This document shows, piece by piece, positions 32,923 through 41,272 of a stretch of 64,000 nt of DNA. Numbering within the stretch: position 1 is the stretch's first letter; every line of letters begins with the position of its first letter. This DNA is from Butyricimonas faecihominis. GTDB taxonomy: Bacteria; Bacteroidota; Bacteroidia; Bacteroidales; Marinifilaceae. The position numbers and the translations under genes were made by a program. The stretch spans positions 4,655,880 to 4,719,879 of the forward strand of contig NZ_AP028155.1 of assembly GCF_033096445.1 (NCBI RefSeq), in the 5' to 3' direction. The notes below the pieces were generated by a model that was not told the DNA's origin, ran no database searches, and worked only from the letters and a program-made list of their open reading frames with translations.

Positions 32923-34972
32923 ATCGACTGGGTTTGCCCCAATGCGTGATGGTTAGTTTGTGTATGGCTCTTGTCACGGCAACGTAAAGCATACTTTTGT
33001 CTATAAGCGTGTTGTAGTTGGTGTCGTTCGCTTGCGGAATGATCACCTCGTCGAATTCCAACCCCTTTGCCATGTGGGATGAGGTGACAATGATTCCTTT
33101 AGCGAAAGCCGTACTCTGATGGGATAGGAAATAGAGGTTGTCCGTGTACGATTTGAGTTTCTCTGTGATTTCTTGTGCTTGCATCTCGGTTTTGCATATT
33201 ATCCCCAATGATTTGTAAGTCGACGTTCTGAACGTGACAATTAATTCCGAGATGGCGGAAAGTTCTTCTTCCGAATTCTTGAAAGAGAGGACAGTTGGTT
33301 CTTCCCCGTGTCGGGTGATGGCTTCCAGTTCTTCGTTCGTTTGAATTCTTTGTGCAAAACTCGTGATCTCGAACGTGGATCGGTAACTCTTGCAGAGTTT
33401 CATTACTTCTCCCGTGACAAATGCTTTCTGAATCATATCGGCGGTTGATGACCCATAAGGGTTTACCGATTGACAGGCATCCCCGAGAATCGTTTTCCGA
33501 CAAGGATAAAGTTTCTGAATGATCTTGTATTGTATGGGTGAGTAATCCTGCATCTCGTCAATCAAAAGGTGTTTGACCCGGGAAAGGGTAGGAGTGCCCT
33601 CTAACGCTATGTGGAGATATGCCAAGGGGGCCAGATCTGCGTATTCCAGCGTACGGTTCTTGCGCATTTTGAACATTTCGGGTTTCCCGATCCACGTGAA
33701 AAAGTCTTTGTAAACTTGAATGTCGTTGTTCCCGGCAAACATCTTTTGAATTTCCTTTTTCAACAGGTTCCTTTCGGCAGTTGTCGCTTTGAAATAATGT
33801 TTCAAAGACATCATTTCTAAGATATAGTCCGTCATCGTCTCGAAACGTTGGCGCATCGGGTAACGGTTGAACCGTCGGAATTGTTCATCGATAAACTCGG
33901 CCGGAACGGTAATATGTTTGGTCAGTTTGACATCTGTTGCCTTAAAATAGTTGTTCTCCATGTAAAGAACAAACTTTTCTAATTGCGAGATGAAATCAAA
34001 GGAAGCTTTGTATTGAATCCGTTCAATAAATTCCGGTGTCGGTTTATCTAGTAATTCTGTTACTTGTTCAAAGAAATTTTGGTATTTGTATTTGTTATCG
34101 AGAACCCCCGAAAGGATTTGTTCCATGCTGGTTTCTGGAACCGTTTCTTCGCCGAGTTCCGGGAGGACGTTCGAGATATAGTCGGCGAAAACCTTGTTCG
34201 GGGAGATAATCAGAATATCTTTTGAAGTAATTTCCCCTTTTAGCGTGTAAAGCAAATAAGCGATACGATGCAAGGCAATGGATGTTTTCCCTGATCCTGC
34301 CACTCCCTGAATGATGAGCGTTTGTGCTTCTTCGTTTCGGATAATCCGGTTTTGTTCCCGTTGTATCGTGGTCACGATATTCTTCATTTTATCGTCGGCA
34401 TTGGAACTCAGTTCTTTTTGCAGGATATCATCGTGAACGGTCAATGAACTCTCGATCATGTACTCCATCTTACCTTTGCGGATACGATATTGTCTTTTGA
34501 GGGAAATGTCTCCGTCAACCTCTCCGGAGGGGGAAGAATAGGATGCGTTCCCTAGTTCATGGTCATAAAACATACTGGATATAGGCGCTCTCCAATCGTA
34601 GATTAGGTTGGCTTTTTGGCTGGGGTCATAGAACGTGTGAATCCCGATATATAATGCCATTGTTTCGCATCCCTCTTTCTTTTCCGTGAAATCTATCCGT
34701 CCGAAATAGGGAATATCCAGAATCTTTCCCAGTCGTTTGCGTTTATCAATGACGCTCTCGCCTGTTGCAAAATGACGTAGGATGCTTTCTCTCATGGAGC
34801 GTATCTCGTGTGGATCGATGTCTTTATTCGACCACAGATATTCCTTGTACTCTTGTAACGTGTCAACGTGTTCCTTGACGGATTTGTCCGTGTTATTGAT
34901 CGAATCGTTTATAGTGTTGATAATCTGTCGTAAATATTCTTTTTCCTGTTCTTCCGTTTTGTTGAATACCAT
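32912..34972 (-). CDS. HelD-like UvrD-family ATPase
   Basis: 686 aa. SF1 helicase motifs: Walker A GVAGSGKT (223-230), Walker B LLIDEMQDYSPIQ, KSYRSTFEI and, near the C-terminus, AVTRAIHKL. The N-terminal helical region (1-80) and the block IYDWRAPISSMFYDHE (124-139) are hallmarks of HelD, which binds RNA polymerase and recycles stalled or terminated complexes rather than unwinding DNA. It is a single gene with a -7 box TAACTTTG about 43 bases upstream. Confidence 0.85.
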   Translation of the reverse strand: MVFNKTEEQEKEYLRQIINTINDSINNTDKSVKEHVDTLQEYKEYLWSNKDIDPHEIRSMRESILRHFATGESVIDKRKRLGKILDIPYFGRIDFTEKKEGCETMALYIGIHTFYDPSQKANLIYDWRAPISSMFYDHELGNASYSSPSGEVDGDISLKRQYRIRKGKMEYMIESSLTVHDDILQKELSSNADDKMKNIVTTIQREQNRIIRNEEAQTLIIQGVAGSGKTSIALHRIAYLLYTLKGEITSKDILIISPNKVFADYISNVLPELGEETVPETSMEQILSGVLDNKYKYQNFFEQVTELLDKPTPEFIERIQYKASFDFISQLEKFVLYMENNYFKATDVKLTKHITVPAEFIDEQFRRFNRYPMRQRFETMTDYILEMMSLKHYFKATTAERNLLKKEIQKMFAGNNDIQVYKDFFTWIGKPEMFKMRKNRTLEYADLAPLAYLHIALEGTPTLSRVKHLLIDEMQDYSPIQYKIIQKLYPCRKTILGDACQSVNPYGSSTADMIQKAFVTGEVMKLCKSYRSTFEITSFAQRIQTNEELEAITRHGEEPTVLSFKNSEEELSAISELIVTFRTSTYKSLGIICKTEMQAQEITEKLKSYTDNLYFLSHQSTAFAKGIIVTSSHMAKGLEFDEVIIPQANDTNYNTLIDKSMLYVAVTRAIHKLTITHWGKPSRFIP

Positions 34973-35014
34973 AGACTCCTAGTTGTTTTAATTAAAATTG
35001 TGCGAAAAGAGGAA

Positions 35015-35022
35015 CAAAGTTA
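35015..35022 (-). promoter_or_regulatory. -7 box of the HelD-like gene
   Basis: TAACTTTG on the minus strand, fitting TAnnTTTG; no clear -33 element. Confidence 0.4.
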
Positions 35023-35076
35023 ATGCAACAACGTGGAGGGGGAAATAGTTATTTATAGCTATTTAATGAGTTTGAT

Positions 35077-36462
35077 TTATCTATTGTAATCTTTCTTTAT
35101 TTGTTCCCCTTGCTCTGTTAGGCGGTATCTTTGAGATCTACTGTTGGGTTTATCTGGTTTTGTCATTTCGATAACACCATATTCTAGTGCAGGTTTTAAA
35201 TAACTTCGCCGGAAGTGTTCTCTATCTGCAAGATTTAGTTGTTCTTGGAGTTCTAAACGATTCATCTCTCCCGTCAATACTTTTAAAAGTTCTTTGACTT
35301 GCGGGGTAACTTGCGGGGTAACTTGCGGGGTGACTTGCGGGGTGACTTGGGGGGTAACCTTTTCTAAAGCTGGGAATGTCATGCGTAAAAAGTTCTCTGT
35401 GAATTTGAAACATTCTTTTCCGTAACTCCTTAAAATACGGGGGATTCCTGAGCCTAGATGTTCTACTAAATCCAAATCTCTGAATACTCGCATCAATTCC
35501 TTGTTGCGGGGTACGGAATATCCTTCAAAGAATTCTTTTTCGGTCATACCCTGTGGTAAACTTCCAAATGAAGTGATTTCTATTCTGTCATCAAAAAATT
35601 CAAATTTAGGAGGTATTTCTGAAGTATAATCGTTGTGTACGATGGCGTTAATTACCGCTTCTCGTAGGGCGACGGAATTCCATAATCTTTTTTCCTCTCG
35701 TTCTTTTGGGGTAATCCTTGCTAAGGTTTTATTTTCCACGTTGATCTTGTCTAATACTTGCTTCGTCGCTTTGACCAACGAGCAATAACCGTATTCATTA
35801 TTCTCCATTAGGTCTACCCGATCAACCCCTTCGTATTTGGCAACTTTTATAGACATTCCATTCAAGTCGGCTAATAAATAAGCCACGTAATTATATTGTC
35901 CTTCTTCAGAGAGCAATTCAAGGTTTGATGTAAATTGTTGATTTAATGCTTTGTTAGCCCCCTCGTAATATATCTTTAATTGTTCAAAAGTAAGATTCTG
36001 ATTGGGTGATTTTATCTTGCCAATAGAGTTCCGGATTCGTTTGGCAAAGAGTGATTCAATCATTTTTACAGGCATTGGTTCTGCTGCAGTCCCGACTCGG
36101 ATGAATGTGCCTTTTTCTGACATTCCAAGCTTTTTTATATAATAAGGTTTTTCCGGACCACTGGCAAATGTAATTTTTATTACATCCCTTGAATCAATAT
36201 TTTCCGTCGCGATATCGAATAACCCCATACAAGATGGTGTAATGTTATTTTTCAAACGATCTTTGATTTTGAGCATATCGCTATCAATATCAATAACTCC
36301 GATTGCTGTACCCGTTTTTTCAATTCCGATATAGAGTACCCCTCCTTCCGGGTAATTGAGAAAGGCTACGGCTTCTTTTTCTAAATCATCAGTGAGTTCT
36401 TGTTTGTATTCTATGCGGTTTGTCTCGGAATTCATAAACTTGATATTAGCTTTAAAGATCAT
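35077..36462 (-). CDS. AlbA_2 domain ATP-binding protein with TPQV repeats
   Basis: 461 aa. The N-terminal Schlafen-type AlbA_2 domain (about 10-125: NRIEYKQEL, NYPEGGVLYIGIE) is followed by an ATP-binding C-terminal helicase-like/HATPase_c_4 region (ALREAVINAIVHNDY, FDDRIEITSFGSLP, LVEHLGSGIPRI) and a winged-helix tail (LNLADREHFRRSYLKPALEYGVIE). Between them is a TPQV four-residue repeat. The family is usually annotated as putative transcriptional regulator. The ATG at 36435 (MNSETNRIEY) may be the true start, because the promoter would put the mRNA start near 36472. Confidence 0.85.
   Translation of the reverse strand: MIFKANIKFMNSETNRIEYKQELTDDLEKEAVAFLNYPEGGVLYIGIEKTGTAIGVIDIDSDMLKIKDRLKNNITPSCMGLFDIATENIDSRDVIKITFASGPEKPYYIKKLGMSEKGTFIRVGTAAEPMPVKMIESLFAKRIRNSIGKIKSPNQNLTFEQLKIYYEGANKALNQQFTSNLELLSEEGQYNYVAYLLADLNGMSIKVAKYEGVDRVDLMENNEYGYCSLVKATKQVLDKINVENKTLARITPKEREEKRLWNSVALREAVINAIVHNDYTSEIPPKFEFFDDRIEITSFGSLPQGMTEKEFFEGYSVPRNKELMRVFRDLDLVEHLGSGIPRILRSYGKECFKFTENFLRMTFPALEKVTPQVTPQVTPQVTPQVTPQVKELLKVLTGEMNRLELQEQLNLADREHFRRSYLKPALEYGVIEMTKPDKPNSRSQRYRLTEQGEQIKKDYNR
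35297..35356 (-). repeat. Five in-frame 12-bp repeats in the AlbA gene
   Basis: Units ACTTGCGGGGTR begin at 35297, 35309, 35321, 35333 and 35345, the last with one change. They encode Thr-Pro-Gln-Val linkers before the winged-helix tail; copy-number change keeps the frame. Confidence 0.9.
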
Positions 36463-36477
36463 GATTCTTGTTTCTTA

Positions 36478-36485
36478 CAAAGATA
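36478..36485 (-). promoter_or_regulatory. -7 box of the AlbA-domain gene
   Basis: TATCTTTG on the minus strand, 16 bases before the annotated start and 43 before the alternative start at 36435. Confidence 0.5.
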
Positions 36486-36530
36486 CTATTTTGTAGCTGT
36501 TTAGTCAATAGAAATGATGACAAATACGAA

Positions 36531-37298
36531 TTATTTCAATAGCCCTAATTCGATCCCTTTGTTGATAGCCTCGATGGAATTCTGTACTTCCAGTTTGTGT
36601 AGTAAGTTTTGTCTGTGAATGTTTACCGTGTGAATACTGATTTGGAGTTTGTTGGCAATCTCTTTGCTTAGTAAGCCTTTTTGAATCAAGTGGAATATTT
36701 CCGTTTCCCGCTTTGTCAGATGGATGGTCGGGGAGGATAATAATGCCGGGGAAAATAGTTCTCCGTTTCTGAGATTGAGAACGGTACAGTCAACTTGTTC
36801 TGAATTCTTCTGATCCGGAGAAATACTCATGTTGCCTAGTATAAGCCATGCTTTTCCTGAAAGTCCTTGTTCCAAAACTTGCAATCTGTTGGTTACCCTT
36901 ACATATTGTTGCTTGGCGTTACGTACCCGAAAACTGTAAATATTGCAATAATCATTTCGTTGTTCCACGGGCAGGCTATAAATGAATTGTCCCAGTTTGA
37001 TTTGTAAATCCACTAATTGATCGAAGTCATCTGGATGGAACCGGGATTCCAGATAATCTCCCTGCCTTTCCAATGTGGCAATTTTGTTTGAATCATATCC
37101 TAGTAAATCTGCGAAATTAGAGGAGGCATATACATACTTACTCTTGTAAACATCAACAACAAACGTGCAACTCTGATTTACTTTTGCCATCTGGTGGAGC
37201 ATGGCTTTATCCCGTTCCCACGCGGCATAATCAATGTCATGTATCGATAAATGTTGTCTGGCCCACATTTCTTCCCGAGTGATATTGGTTGGCTTCAT
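36531..37298 (-). CDS. PAS-LuxR transcriptional regulator
   Basis: 255 aa. A PAS-like domain lies at about 40-170 (VVDVYKSKYVYASSNFADLLGYDSNKI, YSFRVRNAKQQYVRV). A LuxR/GerE helix-turn-helix follows at about 190-245 (LTKRETEIFHLIQKGLLSKEIANKLQISIHTVNIHRQNLLHKL). No receiver domain, so it probably senses a ligand directly or through a partner. It is divergent from the structured RNA and the SusCD operon downstream of it and is a candidate regulator of them. -7 box TATATTTG is at 37353-37346. Confidence 0.85.
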   Translation of the reverse strand: MKPTNITREEMWARQHLSIHDIDYAAWERDKAMLHQMAKVNQSCTFVVDVYKSKYVYASSNFADLLGYDSNKIATLERQGDYLESRFHPDDFDQLVDLQIKLGQFIYSLPVEQRNDYCNIYSFRVRNAKQQYVRVTNRLQVLEQGLSGKAWLILGNMSISPDQKNSEQVDCTVLNLRNGELFSPALLSSPTIHLTKRETEIFHLIQKGLLSKEIANKLQISIHTVNIHRQNLLHKLEVQNSIEAINKGIELGLLK

Positions 37299-37345
37299 GC
37301 TGTATTATTGCTAATGGATTAAAAAAACTTGAGATGATTCTAATA

Positions 37346-37353
37346 CAAATATA
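37346..37353 (-). promoter_or_regulatory. -7 box of the PAS-LuxR gene
   Basis: TATATTTG on the minus strand, 48 bases before the start codon; no convincing -33 box. Confidence 0.45.
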
Positions 37354-37512
37354 ACAAAGATTCCTCATAAATGAACTAGTTTTTCTATTGAGAAAACAAG
37401 TTGGGTGGTCTGTGATTTTATCGAATTTTAAGGAATAAGATATGATTATTTTATAGAAGTAATGAATGCTGCTATATTGTTTTATTTTGGATGGTTAAAT
37501 TGTGGAGTGATA

Positions 37513-37543
37513 TTTGTTTTTTATAAAAATGTTACTATATTTG
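37513..37543 (+). promoter_or_regulatory. Promoter of the structured RNA
   Basis: TTTG (37513-37516), exactly 19 bases, TATATTTG (37536-37543): a near-perfect Bacteroidetes promoter. The predicted start is at about 37549, exactly where the closing helix of the RNA begins. Confidence 0.85.
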
Positions 37544-37548
37544 TGATG

Positions 37549-37720
37549 TCTAACATACTCAAGGGCGGGGAGTCCTGCCACAATGTAGCGGGCATTTTTT
37601 ATGCCTGCTATCTCCATACGGCGGTTCCGAACCCCCGTGATGGAGTGTGTAATGCACCCACAGCCCTTGAGGTGTTAGACAGCGGGACAGGCGGAACCGT
37701 TTCTTTTCGCTCTAATCTTT
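37549..37720 (+). ncRNA. Structured non-coding RNA, pseudoknot-containing
   Basis: TCTAACA..CTCAAGGGC (37549-37566) pairs with GCCCTTGAG.TGTTAGA (37663-37679) to close a domain of about 130 bases. Inside are a ten-pair hairpin TAGCGGGCAT/ATGCCTGCTA (37586-37610) and CTCCATACGG/CCGTGATGGAG (37612-37645). The loop of the latter, CGGTTCCG (37622-37629), is fully complementary to CGGAACCG (37692-37699) outside the domain, giving an eight-pair pseudoknot. A weak 3-prime hairpin AGCGGGA/TTTTCGCT closes it. GC-rich in an AT-rich gap. An 86-codon frame runs across it but starts upstream of the promoter. It may belong to the described Bacteroidales-1 type motifs, unverified. Confidence 0.75.
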
Positions 37721-38149
37721 AATAAAAAAGGCTTATGGAGGTAAATCGTAATTGTATCTCTGCGTGTAAAAGGGGGAATCCGGCTTTAATAATTCTTTTG
37801 ACTTTGTTGTTAGACAAGTGGTGTAGAGGAACCATTTAGTTTGTAATGAGATCGGCGTGACGAACATTCGTGTTGTGGGCCGGGAATGTTCAGATCTTTG
37901 TATTTCTTCATCAGTTTTTATAGAATCCTTATCTTGAATGACAAAGGGGTAGTTTGTTGTGCCATCGTTGTCATGATGGAGCGGAATTGTAATCGTTTAA
38001 CTGAAATGAGAATAAAATGAAATAGTTAGAGTAAAGTACGTTGAGAAAAGCAACGGAAGAATAGAAAAGGGAGGTATCCTCTGCCTGGAAAACTTTGAAT
38101 ACCATCCCTTTATGTAATCAATCTTATCAATTAATTAACAATCAAAGTT
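37721..38149 (+). other. Intergenic leader region before SusC
   Basis: 429 bases without a credible gene. No clear TAnnTTTG box near the gene and no strong hairpin were seen. It should hold the promoter and 5-prime leader of the SusCD operon. Confidence 0.4.
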
Positions 38150-41100
38150 ATGAAAAAAACTTATGACAGGAATGTTTTTAAGCGAAAGTTACTGTCGGAT
38201 CGAAGGACGGTAACCGTGACAATCCGGTTATTTATGATTTTATTGTTGGGCTTTCCGCTATTGACGAGGGCCGGGACGGTGGATTCCACTCGTGTGGCAA
38301 ACCGGGAAGTGAGGGGAAAGGTGATAGACGAGAAAAAGCAGCCCATTCCGGGAGTTTCGGTACGTCTGGGAGGAACATCAATGGGAACAGCCACTGATGT
38401 AGATGGGAAGTTCAAGTTATTGATCCCGGCTGACACGGCCACGCTAGTCGTTTCCTTTATCGGGATGAAGACGGAGGACGTGAGGATTCCCCGGTTGAAA
38501 GCGGGCGTGGAACAGAAGGAGTTGACGATCGTGTTGCGGGAAGAGGACGTGAAACTGGAAGACGTGGTGGTGACGGGTATCTTCACGCGTAAGAAGGAAA
38601 GTTTCACGGGATCGGCATCCACTTACTCGGCTGCCGAGTTGAAAACGATGGGTACGCAGAACGTGCTGCAAAGTTTGAAGACGCTGGACCCGGCTTTCGC
38701 CATTATCGAGGATAACCAGTTCGGGTCGGACCCGAACCGTTTGCCGAACATGGAAATCCGGGGAAAGTCGAGTATGTTAGGTTTACGGGACGAGCTAGAT
38801 GCCGACCCGAACCAGCCGTTGTTTATCCTTGATGGGTTTGAGTCAACGTTGGCAGCGATTAATGATTTGGATATAAACCGGGTGGCCTCGATCACGATCT
38901 TGAAAGACGCGGCGTCGACGGCCATTTACGGTTCGAAGGCGGCTAACGGGGTGATCGTGGTGGAAACGGTGAAACCGGAGGCCGGGAAATTGCAGGTAAG
39001 TTATACCGGAAACATGAATCTCTCGATGCCCGATTTGTCGAGTTATAACTTGATGAATTCAAGGGAAAAGCTGGAATTTGAATTATTGGCAGGGAGGTAT
39101 GATCCGGTGAATTGGTCCACGACGAACGAGGTGGAATTAACCCGTTTGTATAACGAGAAATTGAAGAAAATCGAGAGTGGTGTAAACACGTACTGGTTGG
39201 CTGAACCTTTACGGGTAGGAGTGAACCAGAAACATTCACTCTACGTGCAGGGAGGCGAGGGGAATTTCCTGTTCGGCTTGGGAGCGGGATACAACGGGAT
39301 TTCCGGGGTGATGGAAAAGTCGGAGCGGGATGTGATCAGTGGCAATATCGACTTGATTTACCGGATGTCGAAATTCCAGTTCTCTAACAAATTCTCGTTG
39401 ACCTCAACTCATTTCAAGAACCCGATCGTGGCATTCAGCGCGTATGCTGCGGCGAATCCTTATTACAAAAAGTATAATGACGAGGGAACGGTGGATAAAT
39501 GGTTGGAATATAATGATTACTTCAAAGCTTCGAATCCACTGTGGAACGCGAGCCAAAATAGTCGGGATAAGGGAAGTAATCTCTTGTTGAACAATTATTT
39601 CATGGCGGAATATTTCCCCACGACGGAATGGCGGGTACGTGCCCGGTTGGGATTGACTTACGGGAATGATGACACGGAGAAGTTCTATTCCCGGAATGAT
39701 ACCCGATATGAGAACGTGGAAACTACTAAAAAGGGAGAGTTTCATTCAAATAACGTCCGAACAAATCAAGTTGAGGCGGAGTTAAGTGTCACGTACGCGA
39801 AAGTACTGGGAAAACACAGGATTAACTTGGTTGCCGGGGGAAATATTTCCAGCAATAAATCGCTTACGCAGGGGTATTCTGCGGTAGGATTCCCGGACGG
39901 AGATTTTTCTTACCCCTCTTTTTCGAACGGCTACCCGGAATACGGGACTCCTGCATACTACGAGTCGGTTTCCCGTTCCGTGAACGGTTATTTCAACGCG
40001 GGGTATTCTTTTGACGATCGTTACTTGATGGATTTCAGCCTGCGGACGAGCGGTTCATCGGTTTTCGGTACTTCCCGGAGATACAATACGACGTGGTCGG
40101 TCGGGTTGGGCTGGAACTTGCACAAGGAGAAGTTTATCATGGATCACGTGGCATGGATTAATATATTGAAACTGCGGGCCTCTATTGGAAATCCGGGGAA
40201 CCAGAGTTTTGACTCCGCGCAATCCTTGTTGACTTACTCGTTCCAGTTTGGTTCCATGAACTACTTCGGGATCGGGGCGGAATTGTCGCAGATCGGAAAC
40301 CCCGATTTGGAATGGCAGATCACGGTGGATAAGAATATCGGTTTGGACGTGACGTTGTTTAATAAACGCTTTTCGTTGACGGCAGATTACTATTACAAGG
40401 TGACCGACCCGTTGTTGATCAAGGTAAGTACACCGCTTTCTTCCGGAACATCCACTTACATGACGAACGCGGGAGAACAGGTGTCGCAGGGGTTGACGGC
40501 ATCGGTGTCCTATTTTATTTTCCAAGATTTCGAGAAACGCTTCTCGTGGATGGTACGGGCGAACGTGCGGACGCAGAAAACCCGGATTGACAAGATCGGG
40601 AACAAGCTTTCCTCTCTGAATGCCAGTGGAAAGGGAGAAAACACGGTGAGGTATTATGACGGGGCCGACCCGGATGATATTTGGGCGGTAAGGTCCGCGG
40701 GGATTGATCCCTCGAACGGGAAGGAGTTGTTTTATGCCAAGGACGGGAGTTACACGTACGATTTCTCGTATGATGACGAGGTGATTTGCGGGAATACCCG
40801 CCCGGACGTGGAGGGCGTGATTGGTTCATCGCTCAATTGGAAGGGATTTTCCGTGAGCTTGAATTTCCGTTACCAGATGGGGGCTGACGTGTTCAACGAG
40901 GCTCTTTATAACAAGGTGGAAAATATTTCGAGAAATGATCTGAACAAGAATCAGGACAAGCGGGCGTTGTACGAGCGTTGGCAGGAAGTGGGGGACATCG
41001 TGCATTTCAAGGATATTGCCAGTGCGGAGACGACCCCGATGTCTTCCCGTTTCGTGCAGGAAGAGAACGTGTTGACCTTGGAATCTATCTACGTGGGATA

Positions 41101-41260
41101 CGAGTTCTATGACGGATGGATCAAAAAATTAGGGTTAAGTAGTTTGAAGATTCAAGCATCCATGCGTGACGTGTTCCGGGCATCGACCATCCGGTCCGAG
41201 CGAGGAATTGCCTATCCTTTTGCCCGGAGTATGGAGGCAGGACTTTCGTTTAATTTTTAA
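38150..41260 (+). CDS. SusC/RagA-type TonB-linked outer-membrane transporter
   Basis: 1036 aa. Signal segment near 23-42, a CarboxypepD-regulatory domain (about 50-135: VRGKVIDEKKQPIPGVSVRLGG, GTATDVDGKFKLLI), a plug domain (about 140-270) with ILKDAASTAIYGSKAANGVIVV, and a barrel ending in LSFNF. It forms the TonB-driven pore capped by the SusD lipoprotein. There is no STN domain, so no FecR signalling is expected. It is first in a four-gene operon ending at the terminator at 45245; without glycosidases the substrate is unknown, and peptides or host molecules are as likely as glycans. Confidence 0.95.
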   Translation: MKKTYDRNVFKRKLLSDRRTVTVTIRLFMILLLGFPLLTRAGTVDSTRVANREVRGKVIDEKKQPIPGVSVRLGGTSMGTATDVDGKFKLLIPADTATLVVSFIGMKTEDVRIPRLKAGVEQKELTIVLREEDVKLEDVVVTGIFTRKKESFTGSASTYSAAELKTMGTQNVLQSLKTLDPAFAIIEDNQFGSDPNRLPNMEIRGKSSMLGLRDELDADPNQPLFILDGFESTLAAINDLDINRVASITILKDAASTAIYGSKAANGVIVVETVKPEAGKLQVSYTGNMNLSMPDLSSYNLMNSREKLEFELLAGRYDPVNWSTTNEVELTRLYNEKLKKIESGVNTYWLAEPLRVGVNQKHSLYVQGGEGNFLFGLGAGYNGISGVMEKSERDVISGNIDLIYRMSKFQFSNKFSLTSTHFKNPIVAFSAYAAANPYYKKYNDEGTVDKWLEYNDYFKASNPLWNASQNSRDKGSNLLLNNYFMAEYFPTTEWRVRARLGLTYGNDDTEKFYSRNDTRYENVETTKKGEFHSNNVRTNQVEAELSVTYAKVLGKHRINLVAGGNISSNKSLTQGYSAVGFPDGDFSYPSFSNGYPEYGTPAYYESVSRSVNGYFNAGYSFDDRYLMDFSLRTSGSSVFGTSRRYNTTWSVGLGWNLHKEKFIMDHVAWINILKLRASIGNPGNQSFDSAQSLLTYSFQFGSMNYFGIGAELSQIGNPDLEWQITVDKNIGLDVTLFNKRFSLTADYYYKVTDPLLIKVSTPLSSGTSTYMTNAGEQVSQGLTASVSYFIFQDFEKRFSWMVRANVRTQKTRIDKIGNKLSSLNASGKGENTVRYYDGADPDDIWAVRSAGIDPSNGKELFYAKDGSYTYDFSYDDEVICGNTRPDVEGVIGSSLNWKGFSVSLNFRYQMGADVFNEALYNKVENISRNDLNKNQDKRALYERWQEVGDIVHFKDIASAETTPMSSRFVQEENVLTLESIYVGYEFYDGWIKKLGLSSLKIQASMRDVFRASTIRSERGIAYPFARSMEAGLSFNF

Positions 41261-41272
41261 AGATGAATGGTT

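Noticed and set aside
35297-35356. Possible CRISPR array
   Set aside because: The units are contiguous 12-bp in-frame repeats with no spacers and encode TPQV; no cas genes nearby. The arrays at 15003 and 48791 also lack spacers.
37462-37722. 86-codon plus-strand frame across the structured RNA
   Set aside because: It starts upstream of a near-perfect promoter whose transcript begins inside the frame, and the sequence is explained by extensive pairing including a pseudoknot. Not supported as a protein.
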